From contig NZ_CP109067.1 in the NCBI RefSeq assembly GCF_035917335.1, positions 312,501 through 376,500 on the forward strand: 64,000 nucleotides of DNA, given 5' to 3'. Shown here piece after piece: positions 60,425 through 64,000 of the stretch (position 1 is its first letter; each line of letters opens with the position of its first letter). A model generated the notes under the pieces. The model had not been told where the DNA came from. It did not search any database and saw only the letters and a list, made by a program, of their open reading frames with translations. Source of the DNA: Micromonospora sp. NBC_01813. GTDB lineage: Bacteria; Actinomycetota; Actinomycetes; Mycobacteriales; Micromonosporaceae. The translations under genes and the position numbers were made by a program.

Positions 60425-60886
60425 ATGGCGGAGTCCTCCACCAAGTCGATAGTCGTCGCCGCGCCCGCGTCCCGGGTCACGGCGGTGATCTGCGACTTCG
60501 CGTGCTACCCGGAGTGGACCGAGGCGCTGGACCGGGTCGAGGTGCGCCAGGAGTACGAGGACGGCTACGCGCGCGAGGTCCTCTTCGCGCTCGACGCGGG
60601 GGTGCTCGCCGACGAGTACACGTTGATCTACGAGTACGCCGAGGACCTGTCCCGCATCGAGTGGCGGCTGGCCGAGCCGTCCCGGATGCAGCGTCGCCAG
60701 GTCGGGTCCTACGACATCGAGGACAACGGCGACGGGACCACGACGGTGACGTACACGCTGGAGGTGGACCTCTCCGTCGGGATGCTCGGGATGTTCCGCC
60801 GCAAGGCCGAGAAAATGATCATGGATGCCGCCCTGACGCAGCTCAAGCGCCGGGTGGAGCAGCTCGGCACCGCGGAAACCGGGTAG
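60425..60886 (+). CDS. SRPBCC (START-like) family protein
   Basis: A 153-residue ligand-binding helix-grip protein. The characteristic VAAPASRVTAVICDFACYPEW at residues 10-30 is followed by RVEVRQEYEDGYAREVLFAL, YEYAEDLSRIEWRL and the long C-terminal helix with MIMDAALTQLKRRVEQL. It likely binds a lipid or polyketide-like molecule; neighbouring fadD makes a fatty-acyl ligand plausible. In M. tuberculosis a similar protein sits next to fadD15 (Rv2185c, from memory). It begins the plus-strand run with the Cys-motif protein and glucokinase. Confidence 0.9.
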   Translation: MAESSTKSIVVAAPASRVTAVICDFACYPEWTEALDRVEVRQEYEDGYAREVLFALDAGVLADEYTLIYEYAEDLSRIEWRLAEPSRMQRRQVGSYDIEDNGDGTTTVTYTLEVDLSVGMLGMFRRKAEKMIMDAALTQLKRRVEQLGTAETG

Positions 60887-60895
60887 GGGGCGCAC

Positions 60896-61630
60896 ATGGC
60901 GGGATCTGAAGCACACTCGGCGCGGGTCGAGGCGGAGCGGTTGGTGGCGACCGCTCTGGCGATGGCGCGGCTGGCCGCCCAGGGGCAGCGCCACGGCGCG
61001 GCCGGTCTCGGCATGGTCCGGGACCTGTTCGGCGGCGCCGCCCCGGTGGCTACCGGAGAACCCGCCTGCTGCGTCTGCCCGATCTGCCGGGCGATCACCG
61101 CGATGCGTGATCCCAGCCCCGAGTTCGCCGAACGGCTGGCCACCGGGGCCGGTGACTTCGCCGCCGGCGTGACCAGCCTGCTGCGGGCGCTCGCGCCGGA
61201 CCGGGACCCCACCGCGCCGGACCCCACCGGACCCGACTCCACCCGACCGGACCCCGCCGCGCCGAACCCCGCCGCGCCGAACCCCACCGCGCCGGACCCT
61301 GCCGGGGCCGACCAGGGCGCCGATCCGCAGGTCAGGAACTCGATACCGGAAAAGCACGATCCCCCGTCCGGCCGGACCACCTCGGACGACGAGGTGTGGC
61401 GCCAGGCCACCCGTACCAGGGATGATTCGGGCTCAGCGGATGATCGGGACGTCTGGTCAGCCGCGACGAACGCCCCCGTCGACGTCGCCGGGGCGGGCAC
61501 ACCACCAGTCCAGAGCTGCGGCGCCCGCGCCGGGGCGGCCGACCCGGGGGCACCGGGCGCGGAAGCCGCCGCACCGGACCCGCGACGGACTGGCCCCGCT
61601 ACACCGCCGGACCCCGGCCTGCCGGGGTAG
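60896..61630 (+). CDS. protein of unknown function with Cys motif and PDP repeats
   Basis: A 244-residue protein in two parts. The first 105 residues are helical, with a central cysteine motif CCVCPICR at about 58-65 that could bind zinc, followed by AERLATGAGDFAAGVTSLLR. Residues about 100-140 are a PDPTAPDPTGPDS-type repeat, and the rest is low-complexity and acidic. It resembles the DUF5304-like proteins that lie between SRPBCC and glucokinase genes in other actinomycetes; that family match is tentative. The start ATG at 60896 follows GTAGGGGG, ten bases after the SRPBCC stop, so the two are cotranscribed. Confidence 0.7.
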   Translation: MAGSEAHSARVEAERLVATALAMARLAAQGQRHGAAGLGMVRDLFGGAAPVATGEPACCVCPICRAITAMRDPSPEFAERLATGAGDFAAGVTSLLRALAPDRDPTAPDPTGPDSTRPDPAAPNPAAPNPTAPDPAGADQGADPQVRNSIPEKHDPPSGRTTSDDEVWRQATRTRDDSGSADDRDVWSAATNAPVDVAGAGTPPVQSCGARAGAADPGAPGAEAAAPDPRRTGPATPPDPGLPG

Positions 61631-61745
61631 AGACCGACCTTATCCAGGTCCGGACGGGCCCGGCCCGGCCCCACCGCGACCGGCGGACCGGTCCCGGTGG
61701 GGACACCGGCGCGCGCGAACAGCACAGCAGAGGGGAGCGGCAGCG

Positions 61746-62693
61746 GTGACGCTGACCATCGGAGTCGACATCGGTGGCACCAAGGTCGCCGGCGGCGTCG
61801 TCGATCCGGACGGCGAGGTTCTGGCCCAGACCCGGCACGAGACACCCGCCGACGACGTGGCCAAGACCCGGGACGTGATCATCGAGGTGGTACTCGAACT
61901 GGCCGCCACCCACCCGGTCACCGCGGTCGGGATCGGTGCCGCCGGCTGGATCGACGCGCAGCGCTCGACGGTCCTGTTCGCCCCCAACATCGCCTGGCGC
62001 AACGAGCCGCTGCGTGACTACGTCAGTGCGGCGGTGAACCTGCCGGTGACCGTGGAGAACGACGCGAACGTCGCCGCCTGGGCCGAGTTCCGCTACGGCG
62101 CCGGACGCGACGCCGCCGACTCGATGGTGATGTTCACCGTCGGGACCGGCATCGGCGGCGGCATCGTGTACGGCGGCGAACTGGTCCGTGGGGCGCACGG
62201 CATCGCCGCTGAACTCGGCCACACCCTCGCCGTGCCAGACGGACACCAGTGCGGCTGCGGACGGCACGGCTGCATCGAGCAGTACGCCTCCGGCAACGCC
62301 CTGGTGCGGTTCGCCCGCGCCGGGGCACGCCAGGAACCCGACCGGGCCACCACCCTGCTCACCCTGGCCGGGGGCGCCGCCGATGCGATCAGCGGTCCGA
62401 TGGTGACCGCTGCGGCCCGCTCCGGTGACCCGGTGTCCTGCGAGGCGTTCGCGCAGATCGGCCGCTGGCTCGGCATCGGCCTGGCGGACCTCGCGCAGAT
62501 TCTCGACCCCGAGGTGATGGTGATCGGCGGCGGTGTGATCGAGGCGGGGGACCTGCTGCTGGGCCCGGCCAACCGGGCGTACCAGGAGGCACTGGCGCAA
62601 CGCGTACGGATTCCGGTCGCGCAGGTCCGCCCGGCCGAGTTGGGCAACGCCGCCGGCGTGGTAGGCGCCGCCGACCTGGCTCGGCGGTTGTGA
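61746..62693 (+). CDS. glk: ROK-family glucokinase
   Basis: A 315-residue sugar kinase. The phosphate motif IGVDIGGTKVAGGVVD is at the N-terminus, VENDANVAAWAEFRYGAGRD contains the catalytic Asp, and GTGIGGGIVYGGELVRGAHG the adenosine-side loops. The ROK zinc site is intact in CGCGRHGCIEQYASG. The GTG at 61746 is preceded by AGAGGGGAGCGGCAGC. It corresponds to the actinomycete GlkA that phosphorylates glucose and can mediate carbon catabolite repression in Streptomyces. It overlaps the downstream EEP gene (GTGA). Confidence 0.94.
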   Translation: MTLTIGVDIGGTKVAGGVVDPDGEVLAQTRHETPADDVAKTRDVIIEVVLELAATHPVTAVGIGAAGWIDAQRSTVLFAPNIAWRNEPLRDYVSAAVNLPVTVENDANVAAWAEFRYGAGRDAADSMVMFTVGTGIGGGIVYGGELVRGAHGIAAELGHTLAVPDGHQCGCGRHGCIEQYASGNALVRFARAGARQEPDRATTLLTLAGGAADAISGPMVTAAARSGDPVSCEAFAQIGRWLGIGLADLAQILDPEVMVIGGGVIEAGDLLLGPANRAYQEALAQRVRIPVAQVRPAELGNAAGVVGAADLARRL

Positions 62694-63478
62694 ACCCGCC
62701 CCCGGCGGCCGAACCGGCCGACGTGCGGTTGCGGGTGCTCACGTACAACATCCACGGCCAGCGTGACGACCGGGCCGCGCTGGTCGACGTGGTCCGCTCG
62801 GTCGCGCCGGACGTGGCGATCCTGCAGGAGGCGCCGCGGCGCTGGCGCTGGCGGACCAAGTCCGCCGCCCTGGCCAACGCGTTCGGCATGGTCGTGGCCG
62901 AGGGCGGCCCGCCGGCGTTGGGCAATCTGGTGTTGACCACCCTGCGGGTACGGGTGCTCGACACCTGGTCGGTCCGCTTCCCACTCACCCCTGGCCGGCA
63001 CGTGCGCGGTGCCGTGTTCGCCCGCTGCGCGCTGGGACCGACCCGGTTCGTGGTGGCCGGGTCGCACCTGTCCACCGATCCCGCCGAACGCCCGGGGCAG
63101 GCGCGTCTACTGCACGCGGCCTGTGCGCAGGTCGACGAACCGGTGATTCTCGGCGCGGACGTCAACGACACACCGTCGCCGGCGAGCGACGCCGGTGCCA
63201 CCGCGCCGGGCGATGCCGCATCGGGCGACGCCGCGTCGACCTGGCAGATCGTCACCGCCGGGCTGACCGACGTGGCGCAGTTGGCCGGCAGGGGTGACGT
63301 CTGCACGTACCCGTGCGCCGGACCACGTCGACGCCTCGACGCCGTGTTCGCCGATCCCCGGGTGCGGGTCGCCGGGTACACCGTGGTGGACACGGCGGCG
63401 TCGCGACGGGCAAGCGACCACCTGCCGGTCGTCGCCGATCTGATCCTGCCCGCGCACCACCCGGCCACCGCCACCTGA
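62690..63478 (+). CDS. endonuclease/exonuclease/phosphatase-family hydrolase
   Basis: A 262-residue EEP-fold protein. Conserved elements are LRVLTYNIHGQRDDRAALVD with the Asn, VAILQEAPRRW with the metal Glu, VVAGSHLST with a catalytic His, VILGADVNDTPS (a variant of GDxN) and ASDHLPVVADLI with the terminal SDH. It is a metal-dependent phosphodiesterase of unknown substrate; no signal peptide is present, so it acts in the cytoplasm. It starts within the glucokinase stop (GTGA). The second half has a Gly/Ala-rich insert (about 165-180). Confidence 0.88.
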   Translation: MNPPPAAEPADVRLRVLTYNIHGQRDDRAALVDVVRSVAPDVAILQEAPRRWRWRTKSAALANAFGMVVAEGGPPALGNLVLTTLRVRVLDTWSVRFPLTPGRHVRGAVFARCALGPTRFVVAGSHLSTDPAERPGQARLLHAACAQVDEPVILGADVNDTPSPASDAGATAPGDAASGDAASTWQIVTAGLTDVAQLAGRGDVCTYPCAGPRRRLDAVFADPRVRVAGYTVVDTAASRRASDHLPVVADLILPAHHPATAT

Positions 63479-63557
63479 GCGCGGCCGGGACTGCCGGATT
63501 CGGGCCGGTCACCGTCTGAGCGCGGCCGGGTACCGGCGGATTCGGGCCGGGGACTGG
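63476..63557. repeat. 41-bp tandem imperfect duplication at the end of the EEP gene
   Basis: The 41-base unit from 63476 (including the EEP stop codon) is repeated from 63517, with TGAGCGCGGCCGGG exact in both (63476-63489 and 63517-63530) and GGATTCGGGCCGG shared further on. It looks like a recent duplication. Confidence 0.85.
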
Positions 63558-63611
63558 ACAAGCAGGGCGGCCAGCCGGCACGATTTCGCAGCCGTACGAA
63601 GGAGATTGCCG

Positions 63612-64000
63612 GTGCCTCGTTCCGCTGACCACGACAGTTCCGTCACCGGTGCCGCCCAGTGGCGAGACGAACGCTCGTTGACCGAGCAGAGTGAGAACGT
63701 CTGCGTCATCGGTGCCGGGGCCAGCGGGCTGTGCACCGTCAAGAACCTGCGCGAACAGGGATTCGGGGTCGACTGCTTCGAGCGGGAGACCGGGGTGGGT
63801 GGCGCCTGGAACTGGCGGCACGATCGCAGTCCGGTGTACGCCAGCACCCACCTGATCTCGTCGAAGCCGTTCAGCCAGTATCCCGATTTTCCGTTGCCGG
63901 ACGACTGGCCGGACTATCCGCACCACAGCCAGTTGCTGCGTTATCTGGAACGGTACGCCGATCATTTCGATCTTCGCCGGCACATCTGGTTCGGCACCGA
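63612..64000 (+). CDS. flavin-containing monooxygenase, N-terminal part (cut by right edge)
   Basis: The GTG at 63612 follows AAGGAG with a 9-base spacer. About 129 residues are visible without a stop: a polar leader, then VCVIGAGASGLCTVKNLREQ (FAD Rossmann GxGxxG), the FERETGVGGAWNWRHD glycine motif, and STHLISSKPFSQYPDFPLPD and HHSQLLRYLERYADHF. This matches the group B monooxygenases (FMO/SidA/BVMO-like). The NADPH site and class-deciding motif lie beyond the window, so N-hydroxylase, sulfoxidase or Baeyer-Villiger roles cannot be separated. Confidence 0.88.
   Translation, partial: MPRSADHDSSVTGAAQWRDERSLTEQSENVCVIGAGASGLCTVKNLREQGFGVDCFERETGVGGAWNWRHDRSPVYASTHLISSKPFSQYPDFPLPDDWPDYPHHSQLLRYLERYADHFDLRRHIWFGT

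Noticed and set aside
58451-61357. 968-residue version of the acyl-CoA ligase
   Set aside because: The extension runs antisense through the SRPBCC and Cys-motif genes; homology starts at about 60247.
1-64000. tRNA, rRNA, riboswitch, insertion sequence or prophage
   Set aside because: I looked for cloverleaf-like sequence, cobalamin and glycine riboswitch cores before cob and gcvT genes, and transposase or integrase motifs, and saw none; a covariance-model search would be the decisive test.

Overview
This window is chromosomal DNA from a high-G+C actinomycete, most likely a member of the Micromonosporaceae (Micromonospora or a close relative). The basis is strong G/C bias at third codon positions, many GTG starts, 4-base stop/start overlaps inside operons, and typical actinobacterial proteins: a PimB-type mannosyltransferase, a diheme QcrC with a three-helix Rieske protein, CtaF, a dual-lipoyl E2, DUF3043, and a DUF5753/DUF397 regulator pair. 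From memory, the gene order (E2/lpd - pepA - gcvT - cobU/T/S - nadA - glycerate kinase - HesB - sugar kinase - ctaC/ctaF - trpD - ctaE-qcrCAB - exonuclease/UvrC-like - pimB - fadD) parallels the block between pimB and dlaT in Mycobacterium tuberculosis, so most of the window is conserved core chromosome with accessory insertions. I saw no rRNA, tRNA, CRISPR array, transposase or phage gene.

Layout. 1-9.6 kb: the tail of a CooC-like ATPase, a conserved unknown, a luciferase-like oxidoreductase, a TIGR01777 epimerase, the 2-oxoacid dehydrogenase E2 and E3 genes, leucyl aminopeptidase and GcvT. 9.6-14 kb: a 436-residue unknown, then a coupled cobalamin pair (a CobU-CobT fusion followed by CobS) and a 66-residue small protein. 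14-21.4 kb: aldo/keto reductase, a very large proline-rich WG-repeat protein with in-frame tandem repeats, a cupin regulator divergent from azlCD, and DUF3043. 21.4-27.2 kb: MurA, NadA, glycerate kinase, the Fe-S carrier ErpA and a PfkB kinase. 27.2-30.2 kb is an accessory island: two elaborate inverted-repeat elements, DUF397 plus HTH/DUF5753, a small unknown, a methyltransferase and hicBA. 30.2-33.2 kb: TusA and a cysteine desulfurase (minus strand), then ctaC and ctaF. 33.2-34.7 kb: a membrane glycosyltransferase followed by a 47-residue protein that is little more than an LPVTG motif, one membrane helix and an arginine tail.

34.8-41.8 kb: trpD, a receiver-domain protein, CtaG, then the ctaE-qcrC-qcrA-qcrB operon, closed by an 18-bp hairpin. 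41.9-48.3 kb: an N-terminally truncated hydrolase, a stand-alone AsnC ligand domain, a nucleotidyltransferase/NUDIX pair, an RSH-type (p)ppGpp enzyme without an ACT domain, and a DnaQ-GIY-YIG nuclease fusion. 48.4-55.9 kb: NYN-domain protein, DinB-like protein, a small Cys-rich protein, M48 protease, PimB, a GGDEF-EAL protein and a SAM methyltransferase. 56-64 kb: a NarL-type two-component pair, long-chain acyl-CoA synthetase, and a plus-strand run of SRPBCC protein, Cys-motif protein, ROK glucokinase and EEP phosphatase. A flavin monooxygenase runs off the right edge.

Functional themes: central oxidation (E2/E3) feeding the bcc-aa3 respiratory supercomplex (ctaC, ctaF, ctaE, qcrCAB, with ctaD elsewhere), Fe-S and sulfur supply (NadA, ErpA, NifS-like, TusA), cofactor and envelope precursor synthesis (cobalamin, MurA, PimB), and signalling (ppGpp, c-di-GMP, two-component). 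The parts I find least explained are the mini-LPxTG protein with its glycosyltransferase, the paired four-half-site repeats at 27.3 and 27.5 kb, and the hairpin between the methyltransferase and hicBA.
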